A DNA stretch of 34,571 nucleotides from Akkermansia muciniphila. GTDB taxonomy: Bacteria; Verrucomicrobiota; Verrucomicrobiia; Verrucomicrobiales; Akkermansiaceae. The stretch's first letter is position 1. Every line of letters begins with the position of its first letter. A model generated the notes under the pieces. The model worked only from the letters and a program-made list of their open reading frames with translations, ran no database searches and was not told the origin of the DNA. Below are positions 6,824 to 15,525 of this stretch, piece after piece. The stretch lies in NCBI GenBank assembly GCA_945860285.1, contig CAMAQB010000034.1, positions 1 through 34,571 of the forward strand, given 5' to 3'. The position numbers and the translations under genes are program-made.

Positions 6824-9129
6824 GGCGTGCTGACGTGATTTCCCTGCGCGGCCGCGAGGGTGTTGATTTCGATGAATAACCGGTGGACGTTGAATCCCGA
6901 CGACGTGAAAGTCTGATCCAGATTGTCGAGCGTGTCGAGGCCATACACTGCGGGGCTCTGCTTGATCAGCGACTGAAACATTTGACGAATGAATCCCTTG
7001 CGGGCACTGACCGATTCCACCGCGTGACGAGCCACGTCACGGGGACCGCGCAGCTGCAGCAGATCGCCCTCGATCGTGAAATATTCCGACTCGGCATTGA
7101 TCGGCTTGTCCGCCTCCGCAGTGCGGTAGCGGCCGATGGCATCGAAATTTTCCAACGAAAATCCGAGTGGGTTGATGGTATCGTGGCAGGACATGCAATT
7201 ATTATTGCGTGTCAGTTCGACAACTTTTTCGCGCATGGTCATTTGGGGATCAAAGCGGTGCTTGTCAAAAGCGATCGCCTCGGGCGGGGCTTTGAGAATT
7301 CCGCCCAGCAAATTCCGCGTGATGAAAACACCGCGATGAATCGGTGATGTGCTGTCCGCGTGAGCCAGGCGGGCGAGCAGGAAGGGATGGGTGAGCACGC
7401 CCGAGCGCGGAGCGGAATCAGATTTCACCGGTTGAAATCCCTCGCCGCCGGGCCATGGAATTTTGTAATAGTTGGCCAGGCGCTCATTGAACAACAGGTA
7501 ATCCGCCTGGATCAATTCGCGGTAGTCGGACTTCTCACTACACACCACCTGTTCGACAAAAAGTTCCAGCGAGCGCCTCAGGTCGGCGACCACAGCCGCA
7601 TCAAAACCGGGAAACTCTGTGGGATCCTTTTGCAGGTCGGCATCGCCGTCGAGTTTCAACCAGTGCTGGAAGAAACTGTTCAGCTTGGCTTTTGCGCGCG
7701 GGTCCGCCGCCATGCGCTGCGCCTGCTCGCGAATCTGCCCGCTGTCGCGAAGCTTCCCGGTTTTTGCAGCGTCCAGCAATATCGCATCGGGCAGCGAGTC
7801 CCACATCCCCAGCGCCAGGCGCGTGGCCGCAGTGAAGTCATCTTTTGCTTTTCCGATCTCGGGGTACAGAAATCGCGGCGACTCCAGCATCAGGATCACC
7901 GCACGTTTCACCGCCTGCTCGGGAGTTGCGTCGCCGGCAAAGTGTCGATCAATGTACATTTGTTTCATCGGGTCATCCAACGGACGACGGAAGGCCCGTT
8001 CGGCCAGTGTTTGCAGAAACGACTTCAGACGGGGCACGCGATCCGGATCGTTGGCGTTCAGCCCGCTCAACAGTGGCAATCGGACCAGCACCTGATTGGC
8101 GACATCGACGGCGGCGGCACTGACAGCCTCGTGCCAGGCTTTGGAAACTCCGGTGCCGCGCTCAAAACCCTCGCTGGCATCATCGGCGGGAAAATCCGCG
8201 CTGACGCAAGCCACATGACCCGCCGTCACGGGCGACAGATAAGGCGCGGCCAAAACCTCCCACGACCCCTGCGGCGCTTTCCACTCCAGCCGCACCATGC
8301 CGGTTTTTTCCTGGTACTTGAAATAATCAAATCGCAGCGGATAGGCGCGACCACCTAACAAAAAAACCCGCGCTGTTGACTCCCTGACGGTCTCGCCGGT
8401 GCTGACCCATGCATCGATCAGCGCCGGTTGGCGTTTGCTGTCGTTGTCGTCGCGCTTGTTGCCCTCGTCCTGCTGCGCTTCACCATTCAAGTACAGCCGC
8501 GCGCCGTTGGGCGTGCTGATTTTGAACTCATACCATCCGGTGGCGGGGGCGAGCAACGAACCGCTCCAGGCGATGCAGAATTGGTCCGCATTAATGCCGT
8601 CGACCGGGGCACGATCGGCGAAATCAAAGGACAATGCCTCATCCTGTCGATCCAGCACCAGCCGCTCCTTTTTGTTCATGCCCTTGGATTGATAATACTG
8701 CGCGCGCAGTCCGGTGGACTCGCCCGGAGGCAAGGGGTTCTGGAAAGAGCCGAACAGATCGGCGACCGACTCGCGGAACTGCCGGTTGGTCAGGCGGGTG
8801 AAAGCCTTTTTCGGCAGTGGCCGGGCGGCTTGCGCGGCGGTGGAGTAAAACGCTCCCATGATGTATTCCGCCACCTGGCGGGCTTCCTCGCCGTTGACCA
8901 GATGCGGCTCGTCGTCGGGCATGTTGCGATCGATGTAGCGGGCCAATGATGCCAGCGAGCGCTCGCCGCGCAGCGGCTCGTCATACTCCTCCTCGACACC
9001 CTCGCCATTTTTGCCGTGACAAGACGCACAGTGCTGATGGTAGACCGCCTCACCCGTCGATGCACCCGGCTCCGCTGACAAGGATCCAGCGAGACAAAAC
9101 GAAAGAATGATGGGAAAACACGCCTTCAT
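6820..9129 (-). CDS. DUF1592-type cytochrome c protein with PA14-like domain
   Basis: 769 residues from the ATG at 9129, which gives a Sec signal peptide (KACFPIILSFCLAGSLSA). Order of parts: a class I cytochrome c with CASCH (34-38); a DUF1587-like RLTNRQFRESVADLFG; a PA14-like module (GLRAQYYQSKG ... SGSLLAPATGWYEFKI ... NGARLYLNG); a DUF1595-like FLQTLAERAFRRPL; DUF1592; DUF1588 with a second heme motif CMSCH (645-649) followed by NPLGFSLENFD; and a C-terminal DUF1585-like part. It is the usual planctomycete/verrucomicrobial multi-domain cytochrome, extracytoplasmic, with two c-type hemes. The PA14 module suggests carbohydrate binding. It overlaps the DUF1552 gene by 4 bases and likely forms a two-gene operon with it. 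Substrate unknown. Confidence 0.93.
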   Translation of the reverse strand: MKACFPIILSFCLAGSLSAEPGASTGEAVYHQHCASCHGKNGEGVEEEYDEPLRGERSLASLARYIDRNMPDDEPHLVNGEEARQVAEYIMGAFYSTAAQAARPLPKKAFTRLTNRQFRESVADLFGSFQNPLPPGESTGLRAQYYQSKGMNKKERLVLDRQDEALSFDFADRAPVDGINADQFCIAWSGSLLAPATGWYEFKISTPNGARLYLNGEAQQDEGNKRDDNDSKRQPALIDAWVSTGETVRESTARVFLLGGRAYPLRFDYFKYQEKTGMVRLEWKAPQGSWEVLAAPYLSPVTAGHVACVSADFPADDASEGFERGTGVSKAWHEAVSAAAVDVANQVLVRLPLLSGLNANDPDRVPRLKSFLQTLAERAFRRPLDDPMKQMYIDRHFAGDATPEQAVKRAVILMLESPRFLYPEIGKAKDDFTAATRLALGMWDSLPDAILLDAAKTGKLRDSGQIREQAQRMAADPRAKAKLNSFFQHWLKLDGDADLQKDPTEFPGFDAAVVADLRRSLELFVEQVVCSEKSDYRELIQADYLLFNERLANYYKIPWPGGEGFQPVKSDSAPRSGVLTHPFLLARLAHADSTSPIHRGVFITRNLLGGILKAPPEAIAFDKHRFDPQMTMREKVVELTRNNNCMSCHDTINPLGFSLENFDAIGRYRTAEADKPINAESEYFTIEGDLLQLRGPRDVARHAVESVSARKGFIRQMFQSLIKQSPAVYGLDTLDNLDQTFTSSGFNVHRLFIEINTLAAAQGNHVSTP

Positions 9130-9219
9130 GGCCAGCAACTGCTACGTTGCAAAGCGGGGTTTTTTTCATGAAAGCTCGGCACGTGCCTGATGACGGCGTT
9201 TCTACCCGCGACACACCGA

Positions 9220-10926
9220 TCAATGAAAGATCGTATCGATGCCCATCGCCAGTTTCCTCAGGGTTTTGGGAATCAAGCGCGGATTGTGCTGGCGCAGGGC
9301 GCGGTAGAGGGCCGACAGCGCGTGCAGGGTGAAGATGTGATCCAGCACCCGGTAGCCGCGTTGTTGGCGCAACAGGAATCCGCTGAGCAGGGCGAAACGA
9401 CGCGGCGCGGGTTTCATGACATCGAATTTCGTCTTGATCCGGTAGCGGGAGCGCGACTCGGCAGGCCAGGCGAGTTTGTATTGCTGTTTGGCGTCCTCGA
9501 TTTTCTGCTGCCAGGGCAGCGGGTCCTCGGCGAAGTAGTATTCCTGCGCCATCCGCATCAATGCGAACAGGTCGCGCATATGACGGATGTCGTCCACCGG
9601 CAGGTCGAGCCGCGTGGCGAGTTCGATCATGCGCGGGAAATGATCCATCGCCCGCGAGGCATGTTCGAGCGCCAGACCGGGGTCGTCAACCCATTGCCGC
9701 AACAGGTTGCGCATCAGGGAATGCACATACAGCGAATCCCAGTAGGCGTGGATCAACGGCGGGATCCTCACGCGTCGGAAAAACCGTTTTTTCCGCGCGA
9801 AATCCTCGATGTACAAGACGTTCAGAATCACCTCGTCGCTGCGCAACAAAAACTCGCGCGCGGCAGCCAATCGCTCCAAACCGCAGAGTTCGCCGAGGCA
9901 TTCATCCACTGTCGCGCGATCGCGGAACATCCGGATCGCAAACAGGGCGTTCCAGCGAATCCACACGTCACTACCGTTTTTTTCAAGAAACGCCAGGAGC
10001 CGGAATCGATGCCAGCCGCCGGTTTGACACCAGACGGAAAGTCCGACCATGTTTTCCACACCCTCTAACAAATCCCTGAAGCGTTCACAATCGGCGGCGA
10101 TCAACGAAGGATACTCCCCCGCCCCCTCGTATTCCCGCCGCGCCTGCAACTCGAGCATCTTGTTCTGCTTGACCCGGAAAAACGCCTTGTTGAGCGGAAG
10201 ATAGCGGAAAAAATCGCTCTCCCCGTGTTTCATGCTGACGATGAAATGCGGACTGTCGATGCCCTGCAACGTGCGCTCCAGTGTCTCGCGGTGCCAGATC
10301 AGATCGCCAACCCCATGGGCACCGACGGTCCAGGTCCTGAAAATCAGCATCCTGTCGGCGGCGGCGAAAATCGGAATCAGCGAGTGCAGAAATTCGTTGG
10401 CCTGGGCCGCATTGCGCAGGAACAACTGCGAACGGATCGGATCCTTCACATCACGGGCATCGCTTTCACCAATGCGCAGCACCACGCCGGCCACGGCCGG
10501 GAAATCGCGCAGCACCCCTGCGATCATCCGTCGAAAATACGCACCGATCGCATCGGCATCATCGCAAAAATAAAGCGCCTGCGCCTCGGTCATCGGCACG
10601 GCGTCCAGCGTCAGATAGACCGCGAGATCATGGCTGCGGATCAGTGCGATCAAAGAGGCGAATCGCAAACGCCATGCGGCGATCTTTTCAGCCAGGGCTT
10701 CCTCGTGCAAGGGATGCGGGGCGAGATGGGCGAGGTCGTCGAGAGTCACGGCATTGTACCCGAGAGCCGCGACTTCCCGACAAAACACCGTCATGTCGTC
10801 GTGGATTTGCCGCCATTGCTCCTCGCTGTCGCCCAAGTGCGAGAAGGGAATTTTCGACCAGTTGATCCGCTTTTTTTCATAACCCCGGAAAAACGGCCCA
10901 ATGGCATCGATCAGAAAAAGATGCAT
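9220..10926 (-). CDS. Uncharacterised GH67-like TIM-barrel candidate
   Basis: 568 residues, no signal peptide, so probably cytoplasmic. I do not recognise a named family with certainty. The first 330 residues alternate strand- and helix-like segments like a TIM barrel: LGYNAVTLDDLAHL (55-68), HDLAVYLTLDAVP, VAGVVLRIGESD (145-156), MLIFRTWTVGA, FIVSMKHGESDFF (228-240), MLELQARREYEG (257-268) and GLSVWCQTGG. The end-of-strand pattern with RIGE, a Lys/His-rich strand and an EYEG segment recalls alpha-glucuronidases (GH67). The last 230 residues are helical and rich in Arg. A period-11 direct repeat lies 58 bases upstream of the ATG. Glycoside hydrolase is a guess from pattern; Glu154 is a candidate catalytic residue. 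Confidence 0.6.
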   Translation of the reverse strand: MHLFLIDAIGPFFRGYEKKRINWSKIPFSHLGDSEEQWRQIHDDMTVFCREVAALGYNAVTLDDLAHLAPHPLHEEALAEKIAAWRLRFASLIALIRSHDLAVYLTLDAVPMTEAQALYFCDDADAIGAYFRRMIAGVLRDFPAVAGVVLRIGESDARDVKDPIRSQLFLRNAAQANEFLHSLIPIFAAADRMLIFRTWTVGAHGVGDLIWHRETLERTLQGIDSPHFIVSMKHGESDFFRYLPLNKAFFRVKQNKMLELQARREYEGAGEYPSLIAADCERFRDLLEGVENMVGLSVWCQTGGWHRFRLLAFLEKNGSDVWIRWNALFAIRMFRDRATVDECLGELCGLERLAAAREFLLRSDEVILNVLYIEDFARKKRFFRRVRIPPLIHAYWDSLYVHSLMRNLLRQWVDDPGLALEHASRAMDHFPRMIELATRLDLPVDDIRHMRDLFALMRMAQEYYFAEDPLPWQQKIEDAKQQYKLAWPAESRSRYRIKTKFDVMKPAPRRFALLSGFLLRQQRGYRVLDHIFTLHALSALYRALRQHNPRLIPKTLRKLAMGIDTIFH

Positions 10927-10983
10927 ATATTGACGTGGGGGGAGACCATTCCGACAAGTCCGCCACCTGTCAACGAACGCGAG

Positions 10984-11000
10984 GTCACAATATTGTCACG
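10984..11000 (+). promoter_or_regulatory. Period-11 direct repeat, Pho-box-like
   Basis: GTCACA-N5-GTCACG. The two hexamers are one helical turn apart, the geometry of OmpR/PhoB-class binding sites. It lies 58 bases upstream of the GH67-like gene (minus strand). Similar repeats occur at 20785 and 24365. Confidence 0.35.
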
Positions 11001-11018
11001 CCCGCACGACTGCCGCAA

Positions 11019-11561
11019 TCATTTCACCGCTTTCGATTTCAAACTCGGCTGGCTGGCGATTTCCTCCAACAACTGTGCCCCTGCAAAAACCTGGACGTTG
11101 TAGCCATAGTATTCCTCCCCCGAGGCCGGTTTCTTCTCGGTGTGGGTCTTGTCGGGGTTTTTGCCCCTGCCGTTGACAACCGTGGTCACCGCGTGTTTGG
11201 GCGTGCCGCTGATGCGAATGACGTCGCTCTTCACCGTGGCGGTTTTCATGCCCTCCAGAGTCACCTTCGCGCTGCCGTCACCCAATGTCAGCAACTTGTT
11301 GTCCTTCATCGCGTGACCGAATATGGTCCATTTCACCGTGACGCCGGTGGAGTCCTTGTCGCGGCTGTCGAGGGCGATGACCAACTGACGCTCCTGCTTT
11401 TTGCTGCGGTCGCTCGAACCCTTGATTTTTTGATAATCATTCGAGCTTTCCACGGCAACCCGGGCGGTGATGTGATGGACCGGTTGTTCCGCCCGCGCGG
11501 GCAGGAAACACGAACTGATGGCAAAAACGAGGATCGACGCGCGCGCAGGGAAGTTTTTCAT
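11019..11561 (-). CDS. Small secreted protein of unknown function
   Basis: 180 residues from the ATG at 11561, which gives a signal peptide (MKNFPARASILVFAISSCFLPARA). The mature part is predicted to be beta-rich, with short strands (HHITARVAVES, ERQLVIALDSR, VTVKWTIFGHA, AVTTVVNGRG, YGYNVQVFAG) and a Lys-rich end. It looks like an Ig-like or beta-sandwich secreted protein, but I recognise no family. The gene stands alone between the GH67-like gene (92 bases away) and a repeat region. Its role is unknown. Confidence 0.72.
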   Translation of the reverse strand: MKNFPARASILVFAISSCFLPARAEQPVHHITARVAVESSNDYQKIKGSSDRSKKQERQLVIALDSRDKDSTGVTVKWTIFGHAMKDNKLLTLGDGSAKVTLEGMKTATVKSDVIRISGTPKHAVTTVVNGRGKNPDKTHTEKKPASGEEYYGYNVQVFAGAQLLEEIASQPSLKSKAVK

Positions 11562-11654
11562 GACAACAAGACATCTAATCCCGACAGCATCAGCTGACAA
11601 GGATCAAATCGCGTGCGCAAGAGTCGATCAACATGCAGAGCATCTCAAAGGCAT

Positions 11655-11779
11655 GGAAGTTTCTCCGAAAGTTCCGGTGGGGGAAGGATTCATAACTCTC
11701 GATGATCTTTCCTGACTCACCAGCGTTGTTGGCGAACGATAGCGTGAGGTGAAGGTAGGATGCCCGAAGGTCAGGGCAG
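11655..11779. repeat. 125-base tandem repeat, copy 1
   Basis: Shares with copy 2, 125 bases downstream, the runs TTTCTCCGAAAGTTCCGGTGG, GGATTCATAACTCTCGATG and CCTGACTCACC. It begins with a near-perfect hairpin (GGAAGTTTC-TCC-GAAAGTTCC, one mismatch). Confidence 0.8.
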
Positions 11780-11900
11780 GGAACTTTCTCCGAAAGTTCC
11801 GGTGGGCGAAGGATTCATAACTCTCGATGGTTCTTCCTGACTCACCGACGTTGTTTGCGAACGTTGACGCGGGCTGAAGGTTGGATGCGTTAAGGCGTTG
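11780..11900. repeat. 125-base tandem repeat, copy 2
   Basis: Begins with a perfect 9-bp hairpin GGAACTTTC-TCC-GAAAGTTCC, then follows copy 1 with scattered substitutions to about 11897. Downstream, at 11911-11967, an inverted and degenerate third copy of the leading part (CCCCACCGGAACGCTCGG) occurs. The whole block 11626-11967 therefore has inverted ends, like a small non-autonomous element. Confidence 0.75.
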
Positions 11901-11981
11901 TGTGGCCGCCCCCCACCGGAACGCTCGGAGAGACTTCCCTGCCTTTTGATTGCCAGGCTTGATCGCGACCCGCCGCGAAGA

Positions 11982-13301
11982 TTAGAACGAAAGTCTCGCG
12001 CCGCTCTGCCAGAGCAGGCTTTTGGTTTCGGCACCGCTGTCAAGTTCATCCTTGAACAGGGTGTATTCCAGCCCGTTGTAGATGACCATGCGGTTCTCAT
12101 ACAAATGCACATTGGCACCGAGGTAGAACGAATGGAATTCATCACCGCTGTAGATCGGTCCACTCTCGAAGAAGGGATCCGCACCGGGCCCATAGCCGGT
12201 GAGCAGGGCGTCTTTTTCATCGCTGTCGGCAAAGTGATAACGCCCCACCAGTTGAATGGTGTTGGGCATGATCCAGTAACTCGGTGTCAGGGTCATGCCC
12301 CACACCGACTTGTCGCCCTGGGCAATCGTAAATTCACCCTGGAAGCCCAGTCGATCCTGTTGAATGGTGAATCCCGTGCTGACAATCTCGCCATAGGTAT
12401 TGTTCATGGTGAGTTCGTGACGGGGAATGACCTCGCTGAAATTGCGGTCCATGTTGTGGATGTAGTTCAGATACCAGCGTGTATGCAACGGCACGCCCGA
12501 ATCCGTTTTGCTGGTTTTTTCATAGGCGACGCCCACATTGATGAATCCCTCGTTGTCAACACCGGGGATCATCTCATTGAAGTCGTTCGAGAACCAACCG
12601 AAGTTGAAAAGCCAGTCGCCCTTTTTCACATCAAACATGATGCCCAGACTGTCGGCCGGGGCGATCAGATTGGAGAGCAACGCGCGTTCGGTGGTGAGCA
12701 ATTGCGAATCGTCGATGCCGTTTTCGAGAGTCGACAGCGGGCGGAATTTGCCAATGGTGAACCCGCTGCCGTCGTCGAATCCGGTGCGTGCCTTTAGGGT
12801 TTTGATGCCGTTCATGCGCGACGGACCGGCCATTTCAGCGACGCCGGTGATTTCGGTTCGATAGAACGCCTTCATCCGCGCACCGAGTTGCGCACGGCGC
12901 AATTCGACATCGTTGGGACGATAGGTGCTGGTGCTGCCGTTGAGCGTGGTTTCGACATCGCCCCAGGCCGCGCTGGCTTCGAACAATCCGATCAGGCTGA
13001 GTTCCTGCACGTATTTGTTCTGCTCGTTTTTGATGATCGTGGTGCGCGCCCAGATCGGATCAAAGAACTGCTTTGACTGGCGGGAGTACTCCGAAGGCAC
13101 CGGTGCCACATAGGGTTTGATTACTTTTCCGTCCGTTGCGGCGGGTGTTGTCGCACCCTGGATCAATGCCGCATCCTCCGCGGGCAGGGTTACCGCCGCA
13201 CCCGGGGTGGCGTCTTTTTTGCCCTCCAATACATCCAAAGCTTCATTGGCCTGGACGCTTGCGAGCAATCCAACGAGTGATAGAAAGTAGTATTTTTTCA
13301 T
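11982..13301 (-). CDS. Phosphate-selective-type porin (OprP/OprO-like)
   Basis: 439 residues. Signal peptide MKKYYFLSLVGLLASVQA, then a linker of about 80 residues and a barrel with the OprO/OprP look: the region VELRRAQLGARMKAFYRTEI, LKARTGFDDGSGFTIGKFRPLST, an LLTTERALLSNLI block, a GIMFDVKKGDWLFNFGWFSND strand pair, and a C-terminal strand ending in ARLSF with the terminal Phe of outer-membrane proteins. It should form an outer-membrane channel, in this family often anion or phosphate/polyphosphate selective. Selectivity cannot be read from the sequence alone. It is the last gene of the DUF3450-exbB-exbD-tonB-TPR run, starting 17 bases after the TPR gene. This suggests a passive channel co-expressed with the TonB system. 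Confidence 0.85.
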   Translation of the reverse strand: MKKYYFLSLVGLLASVQANEALDVLEGKKDATPGAAVTLPAEDAALIQGATTPAATDGKVIKPYVAPVPSEYSRQSKQFFDPIWARTTIIKNEQNKYVQELSLIGLFEASAAWGDVETTLNGSTSTYRPNDVELRRAQLGARMKAFYRTEITGVAEMAGPSRMNGIKTLKARTGFDDGSGFTIGKFRPLSTLENGIDDSQLLTTERALLSNLIAPADSLGIMFDVKKGDWLFNFGWFSNDFNEMIPGVDNEGFINVGVAYEKTSKTDSGVPLHTRWYLNYIHNMDRNFSEVIPRHELTMNNTYGEIVSTGFTIQQDRLGFQGEFTIAQGDKSVWGMTLTPSYWIMPNTIQLVGRYHFADSDEKDALLTGYGPGADPFFESGPIYSGDEFHSFYLGANVHLYENRMVIYNGLEYTLFKDELDSGAETKSLLWQSGARLSF

Positions 13302-13318
13302 GGTTGATCGATTTGATA

Positions 13319-14818
13319 TTATTTCTTCTTTGCTTCCTTTTCCGCATCAGCGCGATCCGCTTCCTCGCGATCCTTGCGCAATTTTTCCCGTGCCGCAGCG
13401 CGTTGTACCCGGCTCACGTATTGCTCCAATGACTCCGATTTTTTCAAAGCCAGTGCTTTTTCCAGATAGGGAACCGCATCCATGGTTCTGCTTTCCCTGA
13501 CCAGCATCTGACCCAGGGAAAGATTGGCCTGGTAGGCGGTGGACTCCGATTTCATCGCCAGGCTGTAGTGGGTTTTCGCTTCGCCGCTGAGCTGTTTGCG
13601 CTTTTCCTCGTCCGGCTCATCCCGGGATGTTAGATCGTAGTGTTTTGCCATTTCCAACAGGACATCCGCGTTGGTCGGCGAGTCCTTGATGAGACTCGCG
13701 AGGATATCACCCACGCGCGCGGTTTGATTGAGCGATCTTGCCACTTTCAAATCGGTCAATTGGAGCTGGATGAGCTCCTCCGGCGAGAGTTTGTCGCCGC
13801 TGCTGCGGATTTTGCTGATGAGAGCGGCGGAATCTTCGGGGAATCCATAATCGTTGAGAATTTTCGCCGATTTGAGTGCCTGTGTCAGATTCAGTGTCGG
13901 GGAAAGCGCGATCGCCTCGCTGTAGGCGGCGAGAGCCGATTTCCCCTGACCTTGATCCAGATAAAGATTTCCCAACAGGTTCAGATTGCCTTCATCAGCC
14001 AGTTTCATCAAACGCAGCGTTTCCAGATTGAGAATCGCATCGTCCTTGCGCTCCATGGCGAGGTAAGCGGCGGTCTGGCGCATCCATAGTTGCTTGTCCT
14101 GTTGGTTTTCCTTGATCAGAACGCCAAAGATGCTTGCGGCTTCCGCGTTCTTGTCCTGTTGGAGCAGTGCCTGTGCCATGCCGAGTTTCCAATCGCGCGA
14201 CTCCGGATCGACCAGGTAGGCCTGGCGATAAGCGTTCTCCGCTGCCAGAGGGTTTTGTTTGGAAAGATAACAATAGCCAAGCATGCCCATGACGCGGGGG
14301 GAATTCTCCCCGAGAGTGACCGATTTTTGAAACGCCTTCAGTGCGTCGTCAACTTTGCTTTGGGCGATGTAGAGGTATCCCAGATTGGTGTAGGCCCTTC
14401 GGAACCGGGGGAAACGTTTGATCGCTTCATCGAAGGCCCGCTTGGCTTCATCGTAGCGCTCCGCCTGGAAGTAGAGGTTGCCGAGAACGAATACCATGGC
14501 CGGGCTGATCACGCCGGGGGTCTTCGCGGGATCGGTCGGACTCTCTGTTTCCTTGATGTAGGCGATGAGCAGGTTTTCGGCATCCTTGAACTTTGATTCG
14601 TTAAAAAGAACTTGCAAGCGGGTGAGCAGTTTTTGCTCGGGATCGGAAACCTGTGGTTCGATATCCGAGAGAATGCCGTAGCTGCCGACAAATTCCTTGG
14701 CAAACTGGGGCGTTTGCAATTGTGCCTTGATGACACTGGAAAAATCCTGCGCCAGTGCCGAGAACGAAACGGCAAGAGCGAGCAGGAACGTACTGAGGTG
14801 CATGGTGTGGCGAGACAT
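13319..14818 (-). CDS. Periplasmic TPR-repeat protein of the TonB locus
   Basis: 499 residues. A signal peptide follows the start (MHLSTFLLALAVSFSALA; the Met at 14803 is an alternative start). The body is a run of tetratricopeptide-like helices: FVLGNLYFQAERYDEAKRAF, YTNLGYLYIAQSKVDDALKAF and MLGYCYLSKQNPLAAENAY, and further repeats to about residue 460, then a very charged Lys/Glu/Asp tail. The gene begins one base before the stop of tonB, so it is coupled to it. TPR proteins with this position are known from the TonB2/TtpC-type systems of marine gammaproteobacteria, where they help the energy-transducing complex. The same role is inferred here. Confidence 0.88.
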   Translation of the reverse strand: MSRHTMHLSTFLLALAVSFSALAQDFSSVIKAQLQTPQFAKEFVGSYGILSDIEPQVSDPEQKLLTRLQVLFNESKFKDAENLLIAYIKETESPTDPAKTPGVISPAMVFVLGNLYFQAERYDEAKRAFDEAIKRFPRFRRAYTNLGYLYIAQSKVDDALKAFQKSVTLGENSPRVMGMLGYCYLSKQNPLAAENAYRQAYLVDPESRDWKLGMAQALLQQDKNAEAASIFGVLIKENQQDKQLWMRQTAAYLAMERKDDAILNLETLRLMKLADEGNLNLLGNLYLDQGQGKSALAAYSEAIALSPTLNLTQALKSAKILNDYGFPEDSAALISKIRSSGDKLSPEELIQLQLTDLKVARSLNQTARVGDILASLIKDSPTNADVLLEMAKHYDLTSRDEPDEEKRKQLSGEAKTHYSLAMKSESTAYQANLSLGQMLVRESRTMDAVPYLEKALALKKSESLEQYVSRVQRAAAREKLRKDREEADRADAEKEAKKK

Positions 14819-14819
14819 G

Positions 14820-15515
14820 TTAATTTTTTTTCACTTCAAATGTGTAGGGAATGATGCAGGTGGCCTGAACCTCCTTGCCGTTTCGTTTGCCGGGTTTGAA
14901 TTTCCATTTGAGCACGGCCTGCAGGGCGGAATTGTCAAGCTCACTGTAGCCCGAGCTGCCTTTGATATTGGCTTTGACAACCTGCCCCGACGTGCTGATG
15001 ACAGCCGTGATCAGAACTTTTCCGCCGATGCCCTTCTTGAGCAGTGTGCTGGGATAGATCGGTTGCGTTTTCAGCGTGGGAGAGGGTGCTTCCGAGCCCT
15101 CGGCACCTTCCATCGAATCCTCATCATCGCCGGAGGATTTCCCCCTCCTGCCAAATTTGGGGATGTCCATGATGAATCCGCCCGGGCCATCGCCGGCGGC
15201 CAAATCTCCGATGTCGATGCCGAGATCGTTGGTGGGGGCATCGGTGGGCGCGACTTCTTCCAGGACCTCCATCGGCTCGACGATTTCATCAATCTCCGGG
15301 GGGGTGTCCGGTTCATCAGGCACGGGCGGCGGGGGCGGCGGCGGGGGCGGTGTGAACTCCACAAATTGAAACTCCTCCTTCTTCTCCTCTTCCTTGCCGC
15401 CTTGGGACGTCATCATGTACGAAACGACACCGCCGATCACGACAAGCCCCAGCAAAACCGCGATGAACTTGGTTTTGCGGGATTTCTCACTGACAGGCTG
15501 ATTCAAGCGTCGCAT
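14820..15515 (-). CDS. tonB: TonB energy transducer
   Basis: 231 residues. A short cytoplasmic N-terminus, one membrane anchor (FIAVLLGLVVIGGVVSYMM, about 17-35), an acidic segment and a Pro-rich stretch (nine prolines from about 56) lead to the C-terminal TonB domain: QPIYPSTLLKKGIGGKVLI, VKANIKGSSGYSELDNSAL and AVLKWKFKPGKRNGKEV. It links the proton-motive-force complex ExbB/ExbD to outer-membrane receptors. It lies 10 bases after exbD. The natural client in this window is the receptor at 20818-24267, but TonB proteins may also serve receptors elsewhere. Confidence 0.95.
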   Translation of the reverse strand: MRRLNQPVSEKSRKTKFIAVLLGLVVIGGVVSYMMTSQGGKEEEKKEEFQFVEFTPPPPPPPPPVPDEPDTPPEIDEIVEPMEVLEEVAPTDAPTNDLGIDIGDLAAGDGPGGFIMDIPKFGRRGKSSGDDEDSMEGAEGSEAPSPTLKTQPIYPSTLLKKGIGGKVLITAVISTSGQVVKANIKGSSGYSELDNSALQAVLKWKFKPGKRNGKEVQATCIIPYTFEVKKN

Positions 15516-15525
15516 CTACGAGGTG

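Larger units (their letters stand above)
11562..11981. other. Gene-free repeat region between secreted-protein gene and porin gene
   Basis: About 420 bases with no convincing gene. Most of it (11626-11967) is filled by a tandemly duplicated unit of about 125 bases and an inverted partial third copy. The short reading frame PKVPVGEGFITLD that appears in both units follows from the repeat and is not taken as a gene. Confidence 0.7.

Noticed and set aside
11594-11715. Possible small gene ending PKVPVGEGFITLDDLS
   Set aside because: The same reading recurs in the second copy of the tandem repeat without a start codon, so it is a by-product of the repeat.
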